Under the pieces are notes generated by a model. It made no database searches. It worked only from the letters and a program-made list of their open reading frames with translations, and was not told where the DNA came from. This document shows positions 45,121 through 54,775 of a DNA stretch of 64,000 nucleotides, piece after piece (the first letter of the stretch is position 1; each line of letters starts with the position of its first letter). Position numbers and translations under genes: made by a program. Source of the DNA: Planctomycetaceae bacterium (lineage in GTDB: Bacteria > Planctomycetota > Planctomycetia > Planctomycetales > Planctomycetaceae); the NCBI GenBank assembly GCA_024742875.1, contig JANSXP010000031.1, forward strand, positions 1 through 64,000, read 5' to 3'.

Positions 45121-45747
45121 TGAGATTTTTCAAACGGGAGAGTGTGGAAACGAACAGAACAATTCCAATTGTAGGACGTTGTTTCCCGGTCGGGCGTTAC
45201 GACAAAATCAGATTGCGACAGATCAAATGTTGCCGAAGTACAACAGGCCCACGCAAACGTAACGGCTCCCCCGGAAAGGCGTATTTAACCCAGGTGTCGA
45301 GTGTTTGTACAGTTCGCAAATTGGCGAATCTCCGGGATTCACCGACTCCCGGTTCGGCTCCCCGAACGACCGGTCCGGGGCGTCGACAGCAGCGGACGAC
45401 TTCGCCTCCCAGGCCCCTGCCGGCCGCCTTTTGTCGGCATTTGCCGCGCATCGGCTGCCCATTCTGTCCTCCTTCGGATGCCGTGCCAGGTGCCGTTTTC
45501 TCGAACTGTCTGACGGCTCGCTGGCCGGCCGCCGCTTTCGCAGCCCACCGATTCCTCCTGCCGCACCCTATGCGCCCCGTCCAGCATTATTCGTGATCGT
45601 TTGTCCGATCCAAAGAGGCGGGGCACGCCATTTTTCGGGATTTCCGCTGGACAGCCACGTGGGATCCGGCCGTCATTCGCCTGGTCGTCAACCCATCTGT
45701 GAGTCGACCCATTTGTGAGTCGACCAATTCGACTACCGCTGGCCGGA
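45121..45747. other. gene-poor spacer between two kinase genes
   Basis: No ORF here has coding character. It contains a 16-bp near-exact direct repeat (ACCCATCTGTGAGTCG at 45691 and ACCCATTTGTGAGTCG at 45707). The end near 45121 should hold the promoter of the minus-strand kinase ending at 43396; no strong consensus pair was found. Confidence 0.6.
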
Positions 45748-48240
45748 TCACAGGGCGTCCAGCAATCGCCCGGTTTCCAGCACGAAGGGGTGGCGGCGTG
45801 ACACCTCAGCAATGTCCGCCAGATCCGCGCGGGCGGCCGTGATGGCAGCCTGCCGCGCGTCTTCCTCGCCCAGTGTGCGGTACACCTCAGACAGGGAGCG
45901 AAACAGCAGGGCCCGCCAGCAGCGGTGGACGAAGTTGTCGGGCGAAGTTTCAATCAGACGTCCCTGCAACCCGATGGCCTGCTGCAGTTGCTGCACGGCG
46001 GACGCCAGGTCTTCACGGCCACGAGCCAGCACCGACAGTTTGTGCCGCACATGGACCTCAAACGCCGTGAAGACCGGCGCGTCGGGATACTCGCTGCGAA
46101 TGCGGCGCAGTTCCGTCAGCGCTTCCTCCAGCCGCGCTGCTGCCTGCGACCGTTCTGCGTCCGTGTTGACGTCTCGGCGCACATTCAGTGCCGCCAGCGA
46201 CTGGACCAGCGCAAACTGAACGGACAGATCCCCGGGTGTCCGGTCGCGCTGTTCGTGGAGAATGCGAATCGCCCGCTCCCAGCGTTGTTGCCGGGCCGCC
46301 GCGTCGGTCTGCAGACGTGATTCGGCCAGACTCACCTGAGCCCGCAGCACGGCCGTTTCACTGACGCCCGGCGTGCTCTCGTGCAGGCCTTCCAGCAGGT
46401 CGCTGGCGATTTGCAGGTGCTGCAGTCGTTTGGATTCTGACATCTGATGTGTGGCGCCTCGTCGTCTTGGCGGCGGTGGATCTCCCAATGCCAGGTGTGC
46501 GCGGGCCAGCTGAAACCGGGCGGCTGCGTCTTCGCGGTCCTGTGTCAGTTCAATCGCCTGTGCCCGCGCCGCGTCCGCTTCAGAAAACTGCAGCTGCATT
46601 TCGCAGGCGTCGGCCAGCTCATTGCGAAGACGAGCCAGCCACAGCTGCTGATCGTCGCTCGAAACGCCGGCGCGGTGGCTGCGTTCGCGGAGCACCTGCG
46701 CTCCGTGCTGCAGTGAAGCAATGGCGGCATCTGTTTGCCCCAGCTGTCTTTCAATGCGGGCCAGCTGGATGGTGCCCTGAATCATCTGCCCTACAATATC
46801 GGCCCGCGTGGGAGATTGGTGCGCCAGTCGTTCGTACAGTGGCTGCAACTGCTGCAGAACCTTCACCGAAGACGGCGACGGCTTCACGTTCCAGCCCGGA
46901 TCGTCAGCGCTCTGTATGCCCGTGTCTCCGGCGGTGGCGGGAATGGACACCAGATCCACGACGCTGTCGAGCGATGACAGCGCCAGGTCCATCGTTTGCT
47001 CTGATTGTTGTAAAGCCGCCTGAGCGCGACGATTGGCTGATGCGGTGGCCAGCCAGCCCAGCGTGGATGCCACAGTGGCCAGCACCAGCGAGCCGGCGGC
47101 GACTGACACCGCAGTGGCAATCCGTGGGTTGCGACGACACCACCGCACCAGTTTCTGCCAGGCGGTCGCTGGTCGCGCGAGAATGGCCTCATCCGCCAGA
47201 AAGCGATCCAGATCATCACGCAGGGCGTCGGCCGTGGGATAGCGGTCCGCCGGGTCGGCGCTCATCGCTTTTTCGACAATGGTGGCCAGGTCACCTGGAA
47301 CCTGAGCCTGCTGCTGCGACAACGGACCCGTTTTCGCAGTTCGCACCGCGTCCATCAGTTGATGGGGATCGGACTGATCAAACGCAGGCGTGCCGGCCAG
47401 CAGTTCGTACAGGGTCACGCCCAGTCCGTACACGTCACTGCGGGCATCAGAGACACCGCGAAATCGTTCCGGAGCCATGTAACGAGGGCTGCCGCACAAA
47501 GCCTGCGTCATTGTTGGATCATCACCCGTGTTGCGGGCCAGGCCAAAATCCGTCACCTGCGCTGAGCCGTCGTCGTCGATGAGAATGTTGGCCGGCTTGA
47601 TGTCCCGATGCAGCACTCCGCTGGCATGAGAATAAGCCAGCGCGTCGGCCACCTGACGGCCAATTACTGCGGTGGTGTGGGCGTCCATCGCACCGTGCCG
47701 GGCAATCAGCCGGTCCAGTGATTCGCCGTCCACCAGCTGCATCACCAGATAGTGAGCGCCGTCTGCGGAGCCGGTTCCAAAGATGGGCACGATGTGTGAA
47801 TGGTGCATCGCGGCCGCCGTGCGGGCCTCCCGCTGAAATCGCTCCAGTGCGGCGGCATCCAGCAGGCTCTGACGTGGCAGCACTTTGATGGCCACGGTCC
47901 GCGCGAGCGACTCCTGTCGTGCTTCAAACACGATGCCCATGCCGCCGCGACCAATCTCCCGCACCAGCTGAAAATCGCCCAGACGTTCGATCACTTTCCC
48001 CGCCAGTGTGGCCTGGCCGTGGCCGTCGGTCTGCTGATCGATCTTCACTCGTTCAACAGACAGCGCCAGCGGAAACACGCGACGAATGGAATCACTCAGC
48101 TGCGGGTGACGCTGCGCGTATTCTTCCACGGTGGGCTGATCGCCACAGCGAAACCGCTCGATGAAGTCACTGGCCAGCACGTCCACGCTGGCGTAGTCGT
48201 CCAGCGCGTCGTCGGAATCAGCAGTGTCCGGAGCTGCCAT
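45748..48240 (-). CDS. Ser/Thr protein kinase with transmembrane and TPR-like region
   Basis: An 830-residue protein. The kinase domain spans about 90-360, with G-loop GRGGMGIV (97-104), catalytic K119, D213 in HRDIKPAN and DFG D231. A membrane helix (about 385-409, VSVAAGSLVLATVASTLGW) separates it from an extracytoplasmic helical region (about 430-830) with TPR-like repeats (for example LARIERQLGQTDAAIASLQHG). It is likely a signalling receptor, with the outer region sensing or scaffolding. It lies downstream of the sigma gene on the same strand (135-bp gap), suggesting a kinase/sigma module. Confidence 0.85.
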   Translation of the reverse strand: MAAPDTADSDDALDDYASVDVLASDFIERFRCGDQPTVEEYAQRHPQLSDSIRRVFPLALSVERVKIDQQTDGHGQATLAGKVIERLGDFQLVREIGRGGMGIVFEARQESLARTVAIKVLPRQSLLDAAALERFQREARTAAAMHHSHIVPIFGTGSADGAHYLVMQLVDGESLDRLIARHGAMDAHTTAVIGRQVADALAYSHASGVLHRDIKPANILIDDDGSAQVTDFGLARNTGDDPTMTQALCGSPRYMAPERFRGVSDARSDVYGLGVTLYELLAGTPAFDQSDPHQLMDAVRTAKTGPLSQQQAQVPGDLATIVEKAMSADPADRYPTADALRDDLDRFLADEAILARPATAWQKLVRWCRRNPRIATAVSVAAGSLVLATVASTLGWLATASANRRAQAALQQSEQTMDLALSSLDSVVDLVSIPATAGDTGIQSADDPGWNVKPSPSSVKVLQQLQPLYERLAHQSPTRADIVGQMIQGTIQLARIERQLGQTDAAIASLQHGAQVLRERSHRAGVSSDDQQLWLARLRNELADACEMQLQFSEADAARAQAIELTQDREDAAARFQLARAHLALGDPPPPRRRGATHQMSESKRLQHLQIASDLLEGLHESTPGVSETAVLRAQVSLAESRLQTDAAARQQRWERAIRILHEQRDRTPGDLSVQFALVQSLAALNVRRDVNTDAERSQAAARLEEALTELRRIRSEYPDAPVFTAFEVHVRHKLSVLARGREDLASAVQQLQQAIGLQGRLIETSPDNFVHRCWRALLFRSLSEVYRTLGEEDARQAAITAARADLADIAEVSRRHPFVLETGRLLDAL

Positions 48241-48375
48241 CTGTGTGCTCGCGTCGGTGGAACCTGGAGATGTGTTTGGTGTTCACAACACCACAGCAAA
48301 GGAAACCCGGGCCACGGTCAGAATCCACAGCCCGAGTGTCCAAATTGAAAAGAATGAGCAAAACCGGCGCACACC

Positions 48376-48975
48376 TCACAGCTTTTCCAGCACGTGTCGC
48401 AGTCTTTCGAGCGCCCGCACGTAACGGATGCTGGCCGCTTTGGGCTCGATCTGCAGTTCGGCGGCTACCTCCTGGTTGGTGAGTTCCTCAAAATGTCGCA
48501 GGGCCAGTACCTCGCGGTCCGTCTCGGTCATGCCGTGCAGTGCCTGGTGGACTTCGGCAATCAGTTCTTTGCGGGATGCCGCCTGACTGGGGGACGTCAG
48601 ATGGGCGATGAATCGCTGCGACAGACACAGGGATGTGCTGCCCCATGCGGGAGCGGCCGATTCCCGTCCGACGGACCGGGATTCGGTGCTCAGATGTGTG
48701 CGATGAACGTGGCTGAGCGTCTGTCCGGCCACCAGTCTGAGCCACAGGAAAAAGCTGGGAAAGGTGCCCTTCAGAAAGTGATCGAGCCGTTTCTGGGCAT
48801 CCAGATAGACTTCCTGAACCACGTCGTCAGGGTCCACGCGTGCGCGGATCTGATCGCTGAGCCGAAAGTGAACAAGCTGCCACAACCGCGGACGATGGTG
48901 CGAAAACGCCACGTCAAACTGCGTGCGATCGCCGGCCAGAAGTCGCCCTTCTGTCGTGTCAGGACCGCTTTTCAC
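48376..48975 (-). CDS. ECF-type RNA polymerase sigma factor
   Basis: A 199-residue sigma factor of the planctomycete ECF/STK-associated group. Region 2 contains VDPDDVVQEVYLDAQKRLDHFLKG and the WLRLVAGQTL helix; region 4 contains MTETDREVLALRHFEELTNQEVAAEL. GTG 48975 is chosen because GGGAGA sits five bases upstream and the length then fits the family; longer frames running to 49260 would overlap the divergent adaptor gene. Neighbouring kinase 45748-48240 is its probable partner. Confidence 0.85.
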   Translation of the reverse strand: MKSGPDTTEGRLLAGDRTQFDVAFSHHRPRLWQLVHFRLSDQIRARVDPDDVVQEVYLDAQKRLDHFLKGTFPSFFLWLRLVAGQTLSHVHRTHLSTESRSVGRESAAPAWGSTSLCLSQRFIAHLTSPSQAASRKELIAEVHQALHGMTETDREVLALRHFEELTNQEVAAELQIEPKAASIRYVRALERLRHVLEKL

Positions 48976-49039
48976 AATTCTCCCGTTTTCTCTGTAGATC
49001 GCGCCGCAGCGGCGGGTTTGGGTATCTGGTGGGGCATTG

Positions 49040-49072
49040 ATCAATGGTGACAGCCGTTTTGTCACCGTTGAT
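49040..49072. promoter_or_regulatory. operator-like inverted repeat in divergent promoter region
   Basis: ATCAATGGTGACA and TGTCACCGTTGAT form 13-bp arms with one mismatch around a seven-base spacer. It lies between the sigma gene (minus) and the HlyD adaptor gene (plus), where a regulator of one or both would bind. TGTCAC/GTGACA half-sites also occur ahead of two other sigma genes. Confidence 0.5.
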
Positions 49073-49148
49073 CCAGTCCGCCAGTCGGCCAGTCTAACCA
49101 ACGTCATCCGGGAAAGTGAACCGGCGAAACACACCGGGGAAGCGAAAC

Positions 49149-50651
49149 ATGAGTCAGCAGCGCACGTCGAACTTTTCTCTGGCGGAGTTTCTGTTGCGCT
49201 GGATCGCGCCGCTGCTGGTGCTGTCTGCCGCCGTGGCGGCTGTCTGGATGCTGGGCGCACCGGAAAAACGGCAGAAGAAAAAAGCGTCCGCCCCGGCGGC
49301 CGTGGCCGTCAGCGTGATCAGGCCGGAAGCCAATACGGGACCGTTGAGTCTGACGACCAGTGGAGTCGCCATTCCCTATCGCGAAGTCGTGCTGGCGGCG
49401 CGGGTGGACGGCGAGGTGGTGGAAAAATCCGAATCCCTCAGCCCCGGTCATGTGGTGCAGCAGGATCAGCTGCTGGTCCGCATCGACGCCACCGACTACG
49501 ACCTGCAGGTGCAGCAGTGGACCAGCGAAGTGGCCAAAGTGGGGCACGAGCTGACGCGGCTGGCCATCGATCGCGCCAACACACAGCAGCTGGTCGATGT
49601 CGGCGCAGACGTGGTGGCGGTTCGCAAACGACTGATTGGCCGTCTGGAAAAGCTCCGCAACGTCAGTGCGGCTTCACTCTCAGAGCAGGACATTGCCGAA
49701 CTGGCCCGACTGACCGCACAGCAGCAGCTCACCGTGCAGCAAAACGCGCTCAACACGTTCGAAACACAACAGCAGACACTGAACACAACTTTGGAACTGG
49801 CAAAACTGCAGTTGCGTCAGGCCCGCACCAACCTGGAGCGAACGACCATCCGGGCGCCATTTTCCGGCGTGGTCATTGCCAACCATGTGGAGCAGAACAG
49901 CTACATCGAAGCGGGCGATCCGGTGGCCACCATTGAAGACACGTCGCAGATTGAAGTGCGGGCCAGTCTCCGCCGCGAAGATCTCGCCTTTCTGCAGGGC
50001 GGCACTTATGAACTGCCGCAGGTTCCCGTCACCGTCCGCTACGACCACGCGGGGCAGCTGTACTGCTGGTCCGGCAGCCTCAGTCGACAGGACGGACTGG
50101 GCATTGATGAACGCACCCGTACCATGCCTGTGCGTATTCGTGTGCCCGAACCCACTCACGGACGTCCCGCCTGCGATGATAGTGCGGCCCCCTCACTGAC
50201 GTTGCTGCGGGGCATGTTTGTGGAAGTGGAGCTGCATTGTCCGCCCCGTCAGCCGCTGGTGCGAGTGCCGGAGTCTGTCATTCGTCCAGGCAAGAATTTG
50301 TGGATATTGAGAGACGGCAGGCTGCACATTGAGCCGATTCGCATTGCTCATGTCAGTGACGGTACGGCGCTGATCGACAGCGACAGCCTGCCCGATTTAC
50401 TGCAGCAGCAGATCATCAGCACGCCCGTCTCCCATGCCCGGGAAGGCCTGACGGTGTCACTGCGAGAGCCGGGACAAAAACGCGGCGCAGGCCGCCCGGG
50501 CAAAGCGGCGGAAGGTTCCGACGGCGATCCTCCCAGAGAGAAACCACGCGGCAAACCCGGCGGTGGTGGCCGCGGCAAGGGCAAAGGGGCCAGCGGCGGC
50601 ACCGGTCGCAATCGAGCCCAGCGTGCCGCGGATGAGGGAGGTCCATCATGA
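49149..50651 (+). CDS. RND periplasmic adaptor (membrane-fusion protein)
   Basis: A 500-residue adaptor. An N-terminal membrane anchor (about 17-35) precedes lipoyl halves (VLAARVDGEVVEKSESLSPG and TIRAPFSGVVIANHVEQN). Between them is a coiled-coil hairpin of roughly 100 residues (ELTRLAIDRANTQQLVDVGA to LQLRQARTNLE, by edges). Beta-barrel and membrane-proximal sections follow. The Gly/Lys/Arg-rich C-terminal tail (about 445-500) is unusual and probably disordered. ATG 49149 has GGGAAG upstream; ATG 49116 is less favoured. Its stop overlaps the RND pump start by four bases (ATGA at 50648). Confidence 0.9.
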   Translation: MSQQRTSNFSLAEFLLRWIAPLLVLSAAVAAVWMLGAPEKRQKKKASAPAAVAVSVIRPEANTGPLSLTTSGVAIPYREVVLAARVDGEVVEKSESLSPGHVVQQDQLLVRIDATDYDLQVQQWTSEVAKVGHELTRLAIDRANTQQLVDVGADVVAVRKRLIGRLEKLRNVSAASLSEQDIAELARLTAQQQLTVQQNALNTFETQQQTLNTTLELAKLQLRQARTNLERTTIRAPFSGVVIANHVEQNSYIEAGDPVATIEDTSQIEVRASLRREDLAFLQGGTYELPQVPVTVRYDHAGQLYCWSGSLSRQDGLGIDERTRTMPVRIRVPEPTHGRPACDDSAAPSLTLLRGMFVEVELHCPPRQPLVRVPESVIRPGKNLWILRDGRLHIEPIRIAHVSDGTALIDSDSLPDLLQQQIISTPVSHAREGLTVSLREPGQKRGAGRPGKAAEGSDGDPPREKPRGKPGGGGRGKGKGASGGTGRNRAQRAADEGGPS

Positions 50652-53600
50652 AGTCGGTGATTCGCTGGGCCGTCAACAACGGGCCGGCCACCAACACACT
50701 GGTGGTGGCCGTGCTGATTTTTGGAACCGTGTGTGCCACCGGCATGCAGCGGGAGTTCTGGCCGTATTCCAACCTCGACGTGATTCAGGTCAGCGTGGAG
50801 TACCGCGGTGCCAGTCCGGAAGAAATCGAAGCGGGCATCTGTCAGCGGATTGAAGAAAGCATCCGCAGTATTCAGGGCGTGCGGCGGGTAACGTCCGTGT
50901 CGCGGGAAGGCTCCGGCATGGTGTCCGTGGAGTTGAATGCCGACGTCAGCGAGGCGGACGTGCAGGAGATTCTGGGCGAAGTCCGTTCCCGTGTGGACGG
51001 CATTCCCAGTTTTCCGGCGCTCGCGGAAACGCCGGTCGTCAAACGCCAGCAGCCCCGGACCACCGCCATCAGCATTGGCGTGATGGGGCCGGATGATGAT
51101 TCCGCTGCCGCGCGACTGGCCCTGCGTGATTTTGCCGAAACGGTCCGCGATCAGGTGCTGCTGATGGAGCAGGTCTCTCAGGCCGAAGTGGTCGGCGTGC
51201 CGCGCTATCAGATCGACGTGGAGATTTCCGAAGACGTGCTGCGGCAGTACAACCTCACGCTGGCGCAGGTGGCCGACATCATCCGCGCCGAAAACGTGGA
51301 GATCCCCGGAGGCACCATCCGCACGGCGTCGCAGGACATCCTGCTGCGGGGCAGCAATCGTCAGACATCGGGCGAAAGCATTGCCGACATTCCTCTGGTC
51401 ACCAGCGAGAACGGCGTGGTGCTGACCGTCGGTGATCTGGGCACGGTACGTGATGAGTTCACCGACGACACGGCCATCAGCGAGATCAACGGCCAGCCGG
51501 GTCTCGCCATTCAAATTGATACCACCCAGTCAGAAGACATCATCGAAGTCGGCACAGCCGTGCAGCAGTTTGTGGCCGACTATGAAACGCCCGCCGGCTA
51601 TCGGCTGATCTATTTTCGCGATCGCACCGACGACGTGCTCGCGCGACTGATGCTGCTGGTGAAAAACGGCTGGCAGGGGCTGCTGCTCGTGTTTTTGCTG
51701 CTGACCCTCTTCCTGGAACTGCGACTGGCCATCTGGGTGTCGATGGGCATTCCGCTGTCGATCGCCGGCGCGTGCATTGTGATGTCTTACACGGGACAGA
51801 CGCTCAACATGACGTCGATGTTCGCCTTTTTGATTGCCCTGGGCATCATGGTGGATGATGCGATTGTGATTGGCGAGAACATTTACGTGCATCGCACCAT
51901 GGGCAAGAGCCTCAGCCAGGCGGCGGTGGACGGCACGCTGGAAGTGATGCCTTCGGTGGTCACCAGTGTGCTGACTACCGTGATCGCCTTTTTGCCTATG
52001 CTGTTTATGACGGGGCGACTGGCGCGATTCACGGAAGTGCTGCCGTTTGCCGTGATTGCCATTTTGCTGTTTTCTCTGGCCGAAGCCCTCACCGTGCTGC
52101 CCTCGCATCTGGCCCACGAAGACGGTCCCGGCATGAAGTTGATGGCGTGGCTGTTTGGTCCCTTTCGCTGGCTGGGCGCGCTGGTGGGCATCGTGAATCG
52201 TCAGGTGGCGCGTCTGCTGCATGCGTTTATTGAGCGGCTGTATCTGCCCTCACTGCGGTTTTCGATGAAGTACCCGGGGCTGATCATCTGCAGCGCGGTG
52301 GGCTTTCTGCTGCTGGCCGGTGGTGTGGTGCGTTCCGGTGTGGTGCCGTATGTGGTGCTGCCGCAGATTGACTCCAACTTCTGCACGGTGATCATTGCAT
52401 TCCCCGACGGCACGCCCGAGCAAACGACCATCGCGGCGACCGAACAACTGGAAGCCGCCATTCGCCAGGTCAACCAGCAGGCGATTGACGAAGGCCTGAC
52501 GGACCGTCCGGAAGGTGTTGTGAGCGCCATTCATCGCGCGGTGGGTTACGGAGCCAATACGGACGGAGATGTGTCGTCCGGCAGCCACGTGGGCAGTCTG
52601 ACCGTGCAGCTCATCGATGTAGGGCAGCGGCGCATCACCAGTCAGGATATCGTCAAACGCTGGCGACAGGCGGGCGGCCAGTTTGTGGGCGCTGATCTGG
52701 TCTCGTTTGGCAGTGGGCCGCGTGGCATTGCCGGCATGCCGATTGAGTTTTCTCTGCTGGCCCGCAGCGAAGACATTCCGCAGCTGGAACAGGCCGTGGA
52801 GCGGTGTGTTGGCTACCTGAGCGAAGTCAACGGCGTGCACGACGTCACAGCGGGCGGTCGGCCGGGCAAATGGGAATACCGCATGACCATCAAGGACGAC
52901 GCCCGCGCTTTGGGCGTGTCACTGGCCGAACTGTCGGGCACCGTGCGGGCGGCTTATTTTGGTGAAGAAGCCATGCGACTGCAGCGGGGACGCCACGAAG
53001 TGGAACTGCGGGTGCGGTATCCGCGGGAACAGCGTCGATCGCTGGCCGACTTTGATGAAATCCGTGTCCGTGATCCGGCGGGCAACGAACGTCCGCTGAC
53101 GGAACTGGCGGCAGTCGATATTGAACGCAGTTACTCGGCCATTCACCGTCTGGATCAGATGCGTTCCATTACAGTGGCGGCCGACGTGGATGAAAAAGTG
53201 GGCAACGCGTTCCGCATCACGGCCGACATGCAGCAGACCTTCATCCCTGAGCTGATGGCCGAATTCCCGGAGCTGCAGATCCGCTGGGAAGGACAGCAGG
53301 AGCAAACCAATGAAAGCATGAACAGTATGCTGCTGGGCTTCATCGGGGTGATCGTGGCCATGTATCTGCTGTTTACCGTGGAGTTCAAGTCTTATCTGCA
53401 GCCGCTGCTGGTGCTGTCCATCATTCCATTCGGTGCCTGCGGGGCCATCTTTGGCCATGTGATTCAGGGACTGCAGTTCACACTGTTCAGTATTTATGGA
53501 CTGGTGGCGCTGTCGGGCATCGTGGTGAATGATTCCATCGTACTGATTGATTTTATCAACCGACGCCTGGCGGACGGGCTGCCACTGGAAGCTGCCATTC

Positions 53601-53878
53601 TGGATGCCGGTCGTCGTCGGTGTCGCCCTGTGCTGCTGACCTCGCTGACCACGATTGGCGGCATGCTGCCAATTCTGCTGGAGACGTCCCGTCAGGCCCA
53701 GGTGCTGATTCCCATGGCGACCAGTCTCAGCTTTGGCCTGATCTTTGGCACGGCCCTGGTGCTGATCCTGGCGCCCGTCGGCTTTTTTGTGCTGCACAGA
53801 TTGACGGTGGCCTGTACGCCCGCCACGTCACCACAGTCGCCCGCACAGCCAGCACAGATCGCTGTGGCTGACACCTGA
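50648..53878 (+). CDS. RND-family multidrug/solute efflux pump
   Basis: A 1076-residue inner-membrane transporter of the AcrB/hydrophobe-amphiphile type: twelve membrane helices and two large periplasmic loops. The TM4 aspartate motif VDDAIVIGEN and the matching second-half NDSIVLIDFIN are both present, so proton coupling should work. It would extrude hydrophobic compounds or metals with the adaptor encoded just upstream and an outer-membrane channel; no TolC gene is adjacent, but one sits at 16.5 kb. Regulation may involve the inverted repeat at 49040. The 167 bp after it hold no terminator that I can support. Confidence 0.9.
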   Translation: MKSVIRWAVNNGPATNTLVVAVLIFGTVCATGMQREFWPYSNLDVIQVSVEYRGASPEEIEAGICQRIEESIRSIQGVRRVTSVSREGSGMVSVELNADVSEADVQEILGEVRSRVDGIPSFPALAETPVVKRQQPRTTAISIGVMGPDDDSAAARLALRDFAETVRDQVLLMEQVSQAEVVGVPRYQIDVEISEDVLRQYNLTLAQVADIIRAENVEIPGGTIRTASQDILLRGSNRQTSGESIADIPLVTSENGVVLTVGDLGTVRDEFTDDTAISEINGQPGLAIQIDTTQSEDIIEVGTAVQQFVADYETPAGYRLIYFRDRTDDVLARLMLLVKNGWQGLLLVFLLLTLFLELRLAIWVSMGIPLSIAGACIVMSYTGQTLNMTSMFAFLIALGIMVDDAIVIGENIYVHRTMGKSLSQAAVDGTLEVMPSVVTSVLTTVIAFLPMLFMTGRLARFTEVLPFAVIAILLFSLAEALTVLPSHLAHEDGPGMKLMAWLFGPFRWLGALVGIVNRQVARLLHAFIERLYLPSLRFSMKYPGLIICSAVGFLLLAGGVVRSGVVPYVVLPQIDSNFCTVIIAFPDGTPEQTTIAATEQLEAAIRQVNQQAIDEGLTDRPEGVVSAIHRAVGYGANTDGDVSSGSHVGSLTVQLIDVGQRRITSQDIVKRWRQAGGQFVGADLVSFGSGPRGIAGMPIEFSLLARSEDIPQLEQAVERCVGYLSEVNGVHDVTAGGRPGKWEYRMTIKDDARALGVSLAELSGTVRAAYFGEEAMRLQRGRHEVELRVRYPREQRRSLADFDEIRVRDPAGNERPLTELAAVDIERSYSAIHRLDQMRSITVAADVDEKVGNAFRITADMQQTFIPELMAEFPELQIRWEGQQEQTNESMNSMLLGFIGVIVAMYLLFTVEFKSYLQPLLVLSIIPFGACGAIFGHVIQGLQFTLFSIYGLVALSGIVVNDSIVLIDFINRRLADGLPLEAAILDAGRRRCRPVLLTSLTTIGGMLPILLETSRQAQVLIPMATSLSFGLIFGTALVLILAPVGFFVLHRLTVACTPATSPQSPAQPAQIAVADT

Positions 53879-54045
53879 AGACGAACGTCCGGCCATCTTT
53901 CAGATCAACATCTGGCTGCATGATACGCCCTCCGATTCCTGATCGGCGGTCGCCTTCTGCTGCCGGGACAACCTCGTTGCTGTCGCCGTTCCGATTTTCC
54001 TGTAACAATTTCCGTCTCGCTGTGTACTGAAAGCAGGAGAACGGT

Positions 54046-54687
54046 ATGAACGGTCCGGAAACACGCGAATCCCTGCTGGCCAGCCTGAATGGCACTGCCC
54101 ATGGGGGCGACAGCAAAACTGGCGGAAGTGGCGATTCGTCGGTACGTCGCCGCGACGGCTGGGAAGAGTTCACCACCATCTACCGGCCACTGATCTACCG
54201 CGTGGCTGCTGCCAAAGGGCTGCAGCACGCCGACGCGGAGGACCTGACCCAGGACGTGCTGCTTGTTGTGCGACGTTCGCTGGATTCTTATGACAATACA
54301 AAGGCCTCGTTTCGCAGCTGGCTGTATTCCATCACCCGCAATCTGGTCATCAATCATCTGACCCGTCGGCGGGACCCCGCGGGGAGTGGAGACAGCCGCA
54401 TCGCTCAGCTGATCAGCCAGCAGCCCGGTCGGGCTGACACGGCCACGCTGTTTCGCCTGGAATATCGTCGCGCGTGTTTCCAGCGGGCCGCTGAACAGGT
54501 CCAGGCAGAGTTTCATGACGACACCTGGCAGGCCTTCTGGCAGACCGCCGTGCAGCAGCAGTCGATTGGCAGTGTGGCGTCCAGACTTGGCAAATCGAAC
54601 GGCGCTGTGCGTGTCGCCCGCAGTCGTGTGCTGGGGCGGCTGCGTCAGGTTGTGGATCTGCAAAGCGGCGGTTTCGAGCCGGACTGA
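54046..54687 (+). CDS. ECF-type RNA polymerase sigma factor
   Basis: A 213-residue sigma factor. Region 2: HADAEDLTQDVLLVVRRSLDSYD with FRSWLYSITRNLVINHLTRRR; region 4: HDDTWQAFWQTAVQQQSI and KSNGAVRVARSRVLGRLRQV. A Gly/Ser-rich N-terminal lead (1-35) precedes the domain. AGGAG lies seven bases before the ATG. It is followed by a kinase gene at 54776 (88-bp gap), making a second sigma/kinase module. Confidence 0.9.
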   Translation: MNGPETRESLLASLNGTAHGGDSKTGGSGDSSVRRRDGWEEFTTIYRPLIYRVAAAKGLQHADAEDLTQDVLLVVRRSLDSYDNTKASFRSWLYSITRNLVINHLTRRRDPAGSGDSRIAQLISQQPGRADTATLFRLEYRRACFQRAAEQVQAEFHDDTWQAFWQTAVQQQSIGSVASRLGKSNGAVRVARSRVLGRLRQVVDLQSGGFEPD

Positions 54688-54775
54688 CCGGCCGTCGCCT
54701 TTCTGCCACCATCCATACCGCTCAATTCCGCCTTTCTTCCTTCCCTGTTTCCCGCCCGATCTTCCGGAGAGTCAA

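Noticed and set aside
45305-45718. Plus-strand frame of 137 codons in the kinase gap
   Set aside because: Its composition is Pro/Ser/Arg-rich with no domain and no ribosome site.
48976-49260. Longer start for the sigma gene ending at 48376
   Set aside because: It would overlap the divergent adaptor gene and adds residues without sigma features.
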